The translations under genes and the position numbers were made by a program. DNA of 49,374 nucleotides from Eubacteriales bacterium (GTDB lineage: Bacteria > Bacillota > Clostridia > Lachnospirales > Lachnospiraceae), in contig JAUNGB010000032.1 of NCBI GenBank assembly GCA_030524715.1, forward strand, positions 1-49,374, written 5' to 3'. The notes under the pieces are model-generated. The model had not been told where the DNA came from, ran no database searches, and saw only the letters and a program-made list of their open reading frames with translations. Of this stretch, positions 42,229-49,374 are shown piece after piece. How positions within the stretch are numbered: the stretch's first letter is position 1; each line of letters starts with the position of its first letter.

Positions 42229-43011
42229 TTATAACCCCGCTGTTTTTGCCATAAGAGTGAGCCATTTAGGGTAATAATCCCGGATAACGTGCTCACCGTC
42301 CGGCTCATACATACTTTCTCCGTCGTTTACCAGATAAGCAGTATCAATATAGGTATAGCCCATTTCCATGCAAAGCTCCTGCAAGGCCTGGTTGAACTGA
42401 GGATAATAGCCAAGAGCAGGAACTTCATCGATCGTAGACTGCAGGATAGGCAAAATTCCGTTTATATAAACAGGAGAATCCGGCAGAGCCTCCGAAAGCT
42501 TCTGAAGCTGCGTACGGTAGGCGTCTATGAAGGACGCGGAATCGCTTTCGTAGATTTCCAGGTCGTTGGAGCCAAATGCCATGAAGATCGTGGAGGGATG
42601 AAGCCCAATGGCCGTCTGAATCTGCTCGTCCGCATTTACAATGCTCAGGCCGCGCTTGCTGACAACCACGTCCGTATCTAAAAAGCCGTACTCTACAATG
42701 GATTCTGTAATGGAATCACCGATGATGACGCTGCCCTGAAAGGCCTGTTTGATCTCCACGTCGCTGAGGATACCGCCTTCCTCCAGAAGGGTTGCCGTAG
42801 CTGTGGACTGATCCTGTTTCTTTAATTCATTAAGCTGTTTTTCTATGGATGAGATATCTGCTGTTTCCATTTCCTGAAGGCGTGCGACATTTTCGGCACA
42901 GGCGGTCTCCCTGGAAGATGGAGTACGGGTCAGCAAAACGACAGCGCCTGTGCCTGCGGCTAATATGGCGCAGAGAGCTGAGAGAAGTATGATTATATGT
43001 TTCTTTTCCAA
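42229..43011 (-). CDS. SGNH/GDSL-type hydrolase or acetyltransferase
   Basis: This surface-anchored protein has 260 residues. One N-terminal membrane segment (about 5-27) is followed by a coiled-coil-like stalk (about 40-70). The SGNH domain carries nucleophile S100 in VIIGDSITES, the Gly and Asn blocks (about 130-155, FMAFGSNDLEIY) and the Asp-His pair D238/H241 in PDGEHV. SGNH enzymes of such operons move acetyl groups on polysaccharides. It is the first gene of the operon, behind a consensus promoter and a leader of about 255 bases. Confidence 0.9.
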   Translation of the reverse strand: MEKKHIIILLSALCAILAAGTGAVVLLTRTPSSRETACAENVARLQEMETADISSIEKQLNELKKQDQSTATATLLEEGGILSDVEIKQAFQGSVIIGDSITESIVEYGFLDTDVVVSKRGLSIVNADEQIQTAIGLHPSTIFMAFGSNDLEIYESDSASFIDAYRTQLQKLSEALPDSPVYINGILPILQSTIDEVPALGYYPQFNQALQELCMEMGYTYIDTAYLVNDGESMYEPDGEHVIRDYYPKWLTLMAKTAGL

Positions 43012-43268
43012 TTTAGATCCTTCCCTGGGACTTATATGCGCTGATAATCTAGAGTGTGTTTAAAAATTGCTTTCTGCAAGATGTATTTCACAATTGCACT
43101 CTAGTACATCATTGCACTAATTCTCGAGTAATAAGCACTCGCCTTTTGTGCCAGAACTGCGTTGTTGTCAGTCGACAATGCTGCCGCATTCCCCGCTTCA
43201 AGTTAAGCAGGTATGGGGGATGTCGGCCGCATTTTTACAGAAATTTCGTCCCAATCCGATTTATTTCG
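43012..43268 (-). other. Long structured leader of the acyltransferase operon
   Basis: The presumed transcript from the promoter at 43274-43302 carries about 255 bases before the SGNH start. It includes an internally deleted MITE copy (43050-43103), a CGAGT/ACTCG hairpin at about 43124-43142, a TTGTC/GACAA hairpin near 43167 and a GC-rich palindromic block at 43185-43230. No small ORF stands out. Confidence 0.5.
43050..43103. mobile_element. Internally deleted MITE copy
   Basis: Between two TA dinucleotides (43050-43051 and 43102-43103) lie 44 bases matching the left part of the element at 5266 (41 of 44 identical), followed directly by GCACTC as the right end. The middle of the full element is missing. 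Confidence 0.7.
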
Positions 43269-43273
43269 GCTTT

Positions 43274-43302
43274 ATTATAATACCCGGAAGGAAAAATGGC
43301 AA
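43274..43302 (-). promoter_or_regulatory. Promoter of the SGNH-DUF4358-MBOAT-DHHW operon
   Basis: On the minus strand TTGCCA (43297-43302) and TATAAT (43274-43279) are 17 bases apart. Confidence 0.75.
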
Positions 43303-43314
43303 CATAAATTATTC

Positions 43315-43344
43315 TTGACCGCAACGGGTATCATGGCGTAAAGT
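43315..43344 (+). promoter_or_regulatory. Possible promoter of the OmpR-type two-component system
   Basis: TTGACC (43315-43320) and TAAAGT (43339-43344) are 18 bases apart; the -10 matches four of six consensus positions. It is nearly back to back with the minus-strand promoter at 43274. Confidence 0.4.
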
Positions 43345-43349
43345 AGTTT

Positions 43350-43400
43350 TATACCAGATGTGGGATGACTCACGCCTCTATAGGTGGTGAGTAACGAGTC
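43350..43400 (+). repeat. TATATCAGATG-family hairpin repeat
   Basis: The copy begins TATACCAGATGTGGGATGAC and carries the imperfect hairpin CTCACGCC / GGTGGTGAG. It sits in the leader of the OmpR-type regulator, as its relative does in the leader at 32420. Confidence 0.6.
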
Positions 43401-43461
43401 TTGAACAGATACTTTTGTACCGTAAATGTGAACCGTTTTATCAGAGACAAGGAGGGATGGT

Positions 43462-44136
43462 ATGAGACTGCTGCTTGCGGAAGACGAAAAGGATTTAAAC
43501 CGTATTATTACAAAAAAACTGGTTTCCGGGGGATATTCGGTGGATAGCTGCTATGACGGGGAGGAAGCGCTTCTGTATCTCTCTTCAGCGGAATATGATG
43601 GAATTATACTGGATGTTATGATGCCGAAGGCGGATGGCTTCGCGGTGCTTGGGAAGCTGCGGGCACAGGGCATTCACACGCCGGTTTTGATGCTGACCGC
43701 GCGGGATGCGGTGGAGGATCGGGTTGCGGGGCTTGATCTGGGGGCAAATGATTATCTGGTCAAGCCTTTTGCTTTTGCGGAACTGATGGCAAGAATACGG
43801 GCCATGACACGAGTTGCGGGAAAGCAGTCTGACAGTACGTTAAAGGCTGCGGATCTGATCCTTGACTGCGCCAGCCATAAGGTGACCCGAGCAGGCTGTG
43901 AAATCGCTCTTTCCGCCAGGGAATATGCCATATTAGAATATCTGATGCGGAATAAGGACATTGTGCTTTCCAGGGAAAAGATAGAAAATAATATCTGGAA
44001 TTTTGACTACGAGGGCGGCACCAATGTTGTGGATGTGTATATCAGCTACCTCCGCAGAAAAATCGATAACGGCCACGAGGTAAAGCTGATTCATACGGTT
44101 CGGGGAAGCGGCTATGTTTTAAGGGAGGGCAAATGA
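43462..44136 (+). CDS. OmpR/PhoB-family response regulator
   Basis: This 224-residue regulator has a receiver domain (about 1-115) with E7/D8, phospho-acceptor D51 in ILDVMMPKADGF, T79 and K101. A winged-helix DNA-binding domain follows (about 128-222; LSAREYAILEYLMRNKDIVLS, ending LIHTVRGSGYVLREG). AAGGAGG precedes the ATG. The stop overlaps the kinase start (ATGA). The likely target is the PepSY gene downstream, whose upstream region holds 11-bp direct repeats of the kind this family binds, and possibly its own operon. Confidence 0.96.
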   Translation: MRLLLAEDEKDLNRIITKKLVSGGYSVDSCYDGEEALLYLSSAEYDGIILDVMMPKADGFAVLGKLRAQGIHTPVLMLTARDAVEDRVAGLDLGANDYLVKPFAFAELMARIRAMTRVAGKQSDSTLKAADLILDCASHKVTRAGCEIALSAREYAILEYLMRNKDIVLSREKIENNIWNFDYEGGTNVVDVYISYLRRKIDNGHEVKLIHTVRGSGYVLREGK

Positions 44137-45548
44137 GAACGCTGACGATTCGGAAGAAAATCACCCTCTGGTTTGCCGCCGCTCTTGTACTGCTTGCCGG
44201 ACTTACCATGGTGGTGGTAATGCTGATCAGCAATGCTGTCATCCAGAAGGGAATCCGTGATGACTTGGTGGAGCGGGTAGAGGAAAACATGGATGAGGTG
44301 GAATTTTTCAGCGATATCCGGGATTCTGACTGGATGGACGGCGACGACCTTTATATGAAATACCAGGAAGGATATCTGGAGATCGACGATGATTTTCTGA
44401 ATCGGGTAAACGGAATTTACACCTCTTTGTATAATAGCGACGGAACCTTGCTGTACGGTGAGAATCCCATTGCCAGGGAATCAGGGGAATATCCGTTTGT
44501 GGATTCCCAGGTACAGAGGATCCGTGCAGACGGAAGCAGATATTATATTTATGATCGTGCACTGTCCGGTGAGGGTCTGGAGGAGCTGTGGATGCGGGGA
44601 ACTGTTTCTGAGACACAGGGGGATTCCCAGATCCATACCATTGTCAGGCTTACGCTGTGGCTTGTGCCCCTTCTTGTGGTTTTGGCTATAATCGGCGGTT
44701 ATGTGATTGCCGGGCGGTTTTTGCTTCCCATCAAGCAGATCGGGGAAGCTGCGGAAAGTATCCGTGAGGGAAATGACCTTACTAAGCGGATCGCCCTTGG
44801 AAAAGGGGAGGATGAACTGCACCAGCTTGCCAATACGTTTGACCGGATGTTTGACAGGCTGGAAAACTCCTTTAAAGCGGAACAGCAGTTTACCTCGGAT
44901 GCCTCTCATGAGCTTCGTACTCCCATAACGGTGATCCTTTCTGAGTGTGAATACACGCTGGAGGAACCGCGTGAAGCGGAAGAGTACGTGGAAGCCCTTG
45001 AAGTCATTGAGCGCCAGGGAAGAAGAATGTCTGTTTTGATCGGGGAAATGCTGGAATTTACACGGCTGGAGCAGAATGCAGGGCGGTTTGTAAAGGAAAT
45101 GGTTGACCTGTCGGGGCTTTGCGGGGCAGTCTGTGATGATATGGAGTTGGTTTTGGAACGGGGAATTACTTTGAAGCGGGAGATCACGCCGGAAATCACG
45201 GTAAATGGAAATCCTATTCTGCTTAACCGCCTTTTAGTGAACCTGATATCCAATGCAGGCAGATATGGGAGGGAAAACGGGCATATTGTGGTAAAGCTTG
45301 AAAAAAAAGAGAAAACGGTCAGGCTGTCCGTATCAGACGATGGGATCGGTATCGAAAAGGAACAGCAGGAAAAAATATGGAACCGTTTTTATCAGGTGGA
45401 TCCGTCCCACAGCGGGACAGGCGCGGGCCTGGGGCTTGCAATGGTAAAAAGCATCGCGGAATTTCATGGAGGTTCCGTATCGGTGGAAAGCAGCCCGGGA
45501 TGCGGCAGCACCTTTATTTTTCTGATGAATCAGGAAAATGGAAAATGA
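44133..45548 (+). CDS. Sensor histidine kinase, EnvZ/CusS-like
   Basis: This 471-residue two-TM kinase has TM1 at about 10-33 and an extracytoplasmic acidic sensor domain at about 35-170. TM2 (about 172-193) precedes a HAMP domain (about 195-245). The HisKA helix carries H259 in DASHELRTPITVI and the HATPase domain shows NLISNAGRYG, DDGIGI and GAGLGLAMVKSI. It is translated with the response regulator. The acidic loop (DSDWMDGDDLYM, YLEIDDDFLN) suggests a cation or cationic peptide as a signal. The PepSY protein encoded next may modulate it. Confidence 0.95.
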   Translation: MRTLTIRKKITLWFAAALVLLAGLTMVVVMLISNAVIQKGIRDDLVERVEENMDEVEFFSDIRDSDWMDGDDLYMKYQEGYLEIDDDFLNRVNGIYTSLYNSDGTLLYGENPIARESGEYPFVDSQVQRIRADGSRYYIYDRALSGEGLEELWMRGTVSETQGDSQIHTIVRLTLWLVPLLVVLAIIGGYVIAGRFLLPIKQIGEAAESIREGNDLTKRIALGKGEDELHQLANTFDRMFDRLENSFKAEQQFTSDASHELRTPITVILSECEYTLEEPREAEEYVEALEVIERQGRRMSVLIGEMLEFTRLEQNAGRFVKEMVDLSGLCGAVCDDMELVLERGITLKREITPEITVNGNPILLNRLLVNLISNAGRYGRENGHIVVKLEKKEKTVRLSVSDDGIGIEKEQQEKIWNRFYQVDPSHSGTGAGLGLAMVKSIAEFHGGSVSVESSPGCGSTFIFLMNQENGK

Positions 45549-45568
45549 ATATAGAAAAAATTATCAGC

Positions 45569-45590
45569 TTTAATCTTGCTTTAATCTTGC
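45569..45590 (+). promoter_or_regulatory. 11-bp direct repeats, likely response-regulator boxes
   Basis: TTTAATCTTGC occurs twice in tandem (45569-45579 and 45580-45590). A one-turn (11-bp) period with TTTAA starts is characteristic of OmpR-family binding sites such as CiaR boxes. The pair lies 114 bases before the PepSY start and just after the kinase stop. Confidence 0.65.
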
Positions 45591-45598
45591 AGTTTTAA

Positions 45599-45638
45599 TA
45601 TATAAGCATCATAACTGATATATAAGCATCATAACTGA
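45599..45638. repeat. Perfect 20-bp tandem duplication
   Basis: TATATAAGCATCATAACTGA occurs twice back to back (45599-45618, 45619-45638). It falls in the presumed promoter region of the PepSY gene and may duplicate a -10 element (TATATAAG). Confidence 0.85.
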
Positions 45639-45703
45639 GGGCGGAAGAAGCTGCCCGCGTAACAGTTAGTATTTTCCAACAATTAAAACAGGAGGTAGTT
45701 ATC

Positions 45704-46303
45704 ATGAAAATAAAGAAAATGTTTACAGGAAGAAAAATGACAGGAGCGATCGGGGCGTTTTTCCTTTTCATAGGCGCCGGAGCTGTGGTTCTGGCAGCAG
45801 GCGGCACGGTTGACGCGGCGGGAGCGGAAGAGCTTGCGCTTATGGACGCGGGAGTCAGTGCGGAAGAGGCTGAGCGTCTGAGAACGGAAACGGAACGTGA
45901 GGATGGCGAAAACGTTTATGAAGTAAGCTTCCAGGTAGACGGGATCGAATATGAATATCTCATCCGGGAAGCGGACGGAGAGATCCTTGAATGGGAAATC
46001 GACGGACGGAATGTGAATGATGTAGTGGCGGAGGAAAGCCTTCGTGCAGACATAGATAAGAGTGACGGGGATAAGAACGAAGCTCAGAATGACGGAGATA
46101 CACTGATCGGCATGGAAGAAGCGAAGAATATTGCCCTTTCGGATGAAGGTGTTACGGAAGACGAGGTTGTTTTCTCCACACTTAAATATGAAAAGGAGCA
46201 CAGAAGAACTGTCTATAAAGTAGAATTTTATCAGGGAAACAGGGAAGTTGAATATGAAATCGATGCGTACAGCGGAGACATCCTTGAGGTGGACCGCGAT
46301 TGA
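45704..46303 (+). CDS. PepSY-domain protein, membrane-anchored or secreted
   Basis: This 199-residue protein has an N-terminal hydrophobic segment (about 13-33; GAIGAFFLFIGAGAVVLAAGG) and two PepSY-type domains. The first spans about 42-105 (VYEVSFQVDGIEYEYLIREADGEIL) and the second about 135-199 (VYKVEFYQGNREVEYEIDAYSGDIL). A highly acidic linker joins them. PepSY proteins are thought to inhibit or bind peptidases and to act in envelope stress. AGGAGG lies eight bases upstream. It follows the two-component genes and is probably their regulated output. Confidence 0.92.
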   Translation: MKIKKMFTGRKMTGAIGAFFLFIGAGAVVLAAGGTVDAAGAEELALMDAGVSAEEAERLRTETEREDGENVYEVSFQVDGIEYEYLIREADGEILEWEIDGRNVNDVVAEESLRADIDKSDGDKNEAQNDGDTLIGMEEAKNIALSDEGVTEDEVVFSTLKYEKEHRRTVYKVEFYQGNREVEYEIDAYSGDILEVDRD

Positions 46304-46313
46304 ACGCGGACGG

Positions 46314-46331
46314 ATTTTCAAACACGCTTTA
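46314..46331. repeat. Solo right end of the MITE family
   Basis: ATTTTCAAACACGCTTTA differs from the right end at 5412-5431 by two bases and ends with TA. It abuts the terminator at 46332. Confidence 0.55.
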
Positions 46332-46365
46332 GGCAGGAAACCGGCAAAACTGCCGGTTTCCTGCC
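46332..46365. terminator. Strong bidirectional terminator
   Basis: GGCAGGAAACCGGCA (46332-46346) and TGCCGGTTTCCTGCC (46351-46365) form a 15-bp perfect stem with an AAAC loop. It separates the PepSY gene from the converging YesN-like gene and touches that gene's stop codon. Confidence 0.9.
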
Positions 46366-47963
46366 TATTTCTGATTCAGATTCAGAAAATCTCTTGGGGA
46401 GCAGCCCTCTATTTTTTTGAAAACTCTGCTGAAATAAAAGGCATTTTCAAAGCCCAGTTCGTCCGCGATTTCGTAAATTTTCAGATTTCCCTGCTTCAGA
46501 AGCTTCTTTGCCTGCTCGATTTTTTTCAGTGCTACATATTCATTGAAGCCGATTTCCGTATTCTTTTTGAATAGCTGACTGAGGTAATTGGCACTGATGT
46601 TAAAGGTCATCGCGGTGTTCTGGAGAGTCAGGCGCTGATTGAGATTGCAGGCAATATATTTTTTGACATTTTCCACAAGATAATTATTTGGTTTTTTGGC
46701 CTGCTCTGCCAGTGTTTCCAGAAGACCGTTTTCCAGCTTCAAAAGCCAGCTCAGAATCTGAGGAACAGTTGTCAGCCGGTAAAGAGACTGGTATCCGTCT
46801 GCGTCATCCTGAAAGATTTCAGTTACTGCAGAGGATCCGTCTTCCATAAGATTAATGGAAAGGTACAGAATGCTGCTTGCGGCATCTAACGCCTGAGCGG
46901 TAGAAACCCGGTTTTGGGACAAAAGCTCCCGGATATTATCCAGGATTTCCCGGAGGGCTTCCGTGTTTGATTCCTCAAAAGCCCTTCTGATATCTTCACG
47001 GAACAGGGAGAGATTAAAAACATTATGCTCCCTGAAATACTGCAGCCGTTCTTCAGCAAATATAAGCTGTTCAGTCCCGGCGGAGGAAATAAACTGCTTT
47101 GCGTCCTGATAGGATACCGGGATTTCCAGGGGAGCGGAAACCATAGTACCGATACTGCATAACAATGTGACAGAGTAATATTTATACAGCATATTCAATG
47201 TCTGGCCTAAGGCTTCCCTCAGATAGCTTACAGGGTCGCCGACATGATCGGAGGAAATAAAGAAAACGGCGGCAAAATACTGGATATCAAGGGAAATAAC
47301 CTGGCAGTGAAGATACTTGGACATCATTTCCTGGAACATTTCCAGAGTACTCTTATTGAGGAGAAGCTTCTGCTCTCTGGTCAGAGGCTTTTGATCATTT
47401 TCTATAACACGGATGTAGGCAGCGATATAACCGGAAGCCTCGAAGGTGATCTGGAACTCCTGGCTTTGGCGCTCAAACTGCTCCGGCCCTTCAAATAATC
47501 CGTTCAGAAGACGTATAAAAAAGCGGTCTCTGTAATAACTTAAATCAAGAAGAGATGAGTTATCAGGAACGGAAAGCTTCCGATATTCCAGAACAATCTG
47601 CTGCGCCTTCTTCAGCGCCCTGTCCAGTTCGTCATTTGTTAATTCCATTTTGATCAGATAGTCTACGGCCTGAAAGCTTAATGCCTCACGGGCAAACTGG
47701 AAATCTTCATAACCGGTAAGAATAATAAAAGCAGGAATTCGCCCAAACTCGTGATGACACTTTTTGGCCAGCTCCAGCCCGCTCATCAGCGGCATTTTAA
47801 TATCGGAAATAACAACATCAGGTTTACTTTCCACGATCATCTGATATGCCTGTTCTCCGTTTGATGCAGTACCGCAGATCTGCAGATCAAGAGAAGAATC
47901 CGACAGCATGGACTTTAATCCGATCTGGACAAGGGGTTCGTCATCGGCTATGAGCACTTTCAT
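46365..47963 (-). CDS. AraC-type response regulator (YesN-like), second copy
   Basis: This 532-residue regulator has a receiver domain (about 1-120) with D7/D8 and D54 in ISDIKMPLMSG. A long middle region follows, and two AraC-type HTH lie at the end (about 430-528; ISANYLSQLFKKNTEIGFNEYV and LGFENAFYFSRVFKKIEGCSPRDF). It overlaps the start of the upstream kinase gene by four bases (ATGA) and is preceded by GAGGAAAA. It is similar in layout but not in detail to the copy at 28907. Its target operon is likely beyond the window edge. Confidence 0.93.
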   Translation of the reverse strand: MKVLIADDEPLVQIGLKSMLSDSSLDLQICGTASNGEQAYQMIVESKPDVVISDIKMPLMSGLELAKKCHHEFGRIPAFIILTGYEDFQFAREALSFQAVDYLIKMELTNDELDRALKKAQQIVLEYRKLSVPDNSSLLDLSYYRDRFFIRLLNGLFEGPEQFERQSQEFQITFEASGYIAAYIRVIENDQKPLTREQKLLLNKSTLEMFQEMMSKYLHCQVISLDIQYFAAVFFISSDHVGDPVSYLREALGQTLNMLYKYYSVTLLCSIGTMVSAPLEIPVSYQDAKQFISSAGTEQLIFAEERLQYFREHNVFNLSLFREDIRRAFEESNTEALREILDNIRELLSQNRVSTAQALDAASSILYLSINLMEDGSSAVTEIFQDDADGYQSLYRLTTVPQILSWLLKLENGLLETLAEQAKKPNNYLVENVKKYIACNLNQRLTLQNTAMTFNISANYLSQLFKKNTEIGFNEYVALKKIEQAKKLLKQGNLKIYEIADELGFENAFYFSRVFKKIEGCSPRDFLNLNQK

Positions 47964-49351
47964 AATTGTTTTTCCTCCTCATTAAGAATTTTGTGCGGAA
48001 GAAGGGTGCTGACTGTGGTATACTGCCCGACTTCGCTTTCTATATGGAGACCGTACGGTTCTCCATAAGTATACTGCAGGTATCTGTGTACATTGCTGAT
48101 CCCCACATTACGGAAAAAGGAACTGTGATCCGGCACATCTTCCGTGAGAAGGCGTATGATCTTTTCACGGGACATCCCCACTCCGTTATCTGTTACGTCA
48201 ATACAAACCATATCTTTTGGAACTGAGTACAGCTTTATTTTTATGATTCCTGCCCGGCCCTTTGGTTCAATGCCGTGAAAGATGGCGTTTTCCACAATAG
48301 GCTGAAGGCTGAAACGGGGAATTTCATTGAGCAGGAGCTCTTCATCTGTAATTTCGTATTCCATTGAAATAGCGCCTCCATAGCGGTATTTTTGAATGGT
48401 AAAATAGTCCTCCAAAAGATCAAATTCCTGCCGGATGGATACAAGAATATTGGCGCCTTTGGAAATATTTTTGAATAACCTGGATAAGGCCAGGGTCATT
48501 TCGGCGATTCCGTCTGCTTTCTGTATGGTTGCCATCCATTTGATGGAATTCAGGGTGTTATATAAAAAATGCGGATTGATCTGGCTCTGCAGAAGCTGGT
48601 ATTCATAGTTCCGTTTTTGGTTTTCAGCAGTCAGGCGGTTGTCAATCAGGGTTTTGATATCCAGAGAGAGCTGATTGATATCCCGTCCCATATCCCCAAG
48701 CTCATTATCCCAGAGAATAGTGTCGTCCTGAGTAAAATCACCGCCGGCGATCAGGCTGATACGTTTACGCAGGCGGATGACCGGCTGGGTAAAAAGCCGG
48801 GACAGCATTCCGGTGAGAAACAGCCCGATGATCAGAACTACAACAAAGATCAGAATGCCGAGAAAGACATATCTGTGAAGCTGCTGAAGGAAGGAACCAG
48901 GCGTAATGGTCTGGATCACGGAGCAGGAATGAAAGGACAGAGGCCGGGATATGGCAACGCTCTTTGAGCCGTTGTTTTCAAGGTAAAAAACTTCCGTGTC
49001 ATTTTGTATCTGATAATGTTCGCTGAAATCCTGAAATTCAAGCGAGGCTTCCAGAGGAATCATGCTGTCTTCTTTTAGCTGGTAATAAACATCTCCGATT
49101 TTCAGAAAAAGAGTGCTCTTGTCATCAAGGGTGTAGTTGGCCATTTCATGAATGAACATCTGCTGTGAAATGGAGAGATAGACAAATCCGGCGTTTTTAT
49201 TGCTGTAGGGATGCTGGACAGGCCGGATGACAGGAATGACCATCGCCGGACGGTGGGCAAAATCCTCTTTTGTGATCTGATAATCATACAGTGTTGGATC
49301 GGAAGCTTCCATATAAATATCTATAAATGAGCAAATTTGAAATTTTACCAA
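47960..49351 (-). CDS. YesM-type sensor histidine kinase, 5'-broken or partial
   Basis: The visible 463 codons start inside the extracytoplasmic sensor domain (VIPVIRPVQHPYSNKNAGFVYLSIS, about 38-62). They contain a single membrane segment (about 161-182), a HAMP region (about 183-240), H261 in QINPHFLYNTLN and the HATPase domain (SLQPIVENAIFHGIEPKG, DNGVGM). Family members have about 590 residues with a first TM helix at the N-terminus. Here an in-frame TAA at 49358-49360 cuts the frame just before a TTG at 49351; the first internal ATG is at 49312. Neither has a good ribosome site. The gene is either truncated by a mutation near this point, or the stop reflects an assembly or sequencing problem near the end of the window. 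Confidence 0.75.
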   Translation of the reverse strand: MVKFQICSFIDIYMEASDPTLYDYQITKEDFAHRPAMVIPVIRPVQHPYSNKNAGFVYLSISQQMFIHEMANYTLDDKSTLFLKIGDVYYQLKEDSMIPLEASLEFQDFSEHYQIQNDTEVFYLENNGSKSVAISRPLSFHSCSVIQTITPGSFLQQLHRYVFLGILIFVVVLIIGLFLTGMLSRLFTQPVIRLRKRISLIAGGDFTQDDTILWDNELGDMGRDINQLSLDIKTLIDNRLTAENQKRNYEYQLLQSQINPHFLYNTLNSIKWMATIQKADGIAEMTLALSRLFKNISKGANILVSIRQEFDLLEDYFTIQKYRYGGAISMEYEITDEELLLNEIPRFSLQPIVENAIFHGIEPKGRAGIIKIKLYSVPKDMVCIDVTDNGVGMSREKIIRLLTEDVPDHSSFFRNVGISNVHRYLQYTYGEPYGLHIESEVGQYTTVSTLLPHKILNEEEKQL

Positions 49352-49374
49352 AATTACTTAAAATTGCTTAAAAC

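Noticed and set aside
1-49374. tRNA, rRNA or CRISPR array
   Set aside because: No T-loop or rRNA-like stretch and no regularly spaced repeat-spacer series was seen by eye; a tRNAscan/minced run would settle it.

Overview
The window looks like chromosome of a Gram-positive anaerobe of the Clostridia, most likely a Lachnospiraceae gut commensal. This is inferred from consensus sigma-A promoters, strong AGGAGG ribosome sites, a greA-lysS operon, YesM/YesN sensor pairs beside sugar transporters, DUF5685 and DUF4358 proteins, DHHW/MBOAT surface acyl-transfer genes and several Rpn-type nuclease genes. No rRNA, tRNA or CRISPR array was recognised. About 42 protein genes can be supported, including two broken ones.

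Layout. 0.3-5.0 kb (minus): a sensor kinase, a LuxR-type regulator and an ABC-2 exporter (ATPase plus two permeases), apparently one detoxification or signalling operon. 5.3-6.8 kb: debris of mobile DNA, namely a 166-bp miniature inverted-repeat element, a hairpin-rich oriT-like stretch, a lone mobC and a 5'-truncated nuclease gene. 7.2-9.3 kb: lysS and greA behind a perfect promoter. 9.6-10.8 kb: two TetR regulators. 11.0-14.4 kb: a specialised chaperone operon (29-codon CxxC peptide, DUF5685 protein, J-domain protein, Hsp70). 14.6-18.8 kb: a DUF234 ATPase, a cupin-XRE regulator facing a LysE exporter across 40-bp repeats, and a nuclease-like protein. 19.0-21.5 kb: a MATE pump with an attenuator-like leader, divergent from an AraC regulator.

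21.6-32.3 kb is a sugar-utilisation block: GH42 beta-galactosidase, GH5 glycosidase, an ABC importer (two permeases and a binding protein, no ATPase) and a YesN/YesM pair. 32.5-35.8 kb: a NifX-SlyD fusion, a nitroreductase-like protein and a three-gene HipA/CtkA-like kinase operon. 35.9-39.1 kb: a MATE pump with a truncated MerR regulator behind a textbook 19-bp-spacer promoter, then another Rpn nuclease. 39.1-43.0 kb (minus): an SGNH-DUF4358-MBOAT-DHHW operon for O-acylation of a surface polymer. 43.5-46.3 kb: an OmpR-type two-component system and its likely PepSY target. 46.4 kb to the end: a second YesN/YesM pair whose kinase appears 5'-broken.

Non-coding DNA is unusually structured. Three dispersed palindrome families recur: a TA-flanked MITE (one full, one internally deleted and three solo ends), a TATATCAGATG hairpin family and a GTTACTGTTCAC palindrome. 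The best candidates for undescribed biology are the DUF5685-Hsp70 operon, the HipA-like three-gene module and the leader and operator architecture of the two drug-exporter loci.
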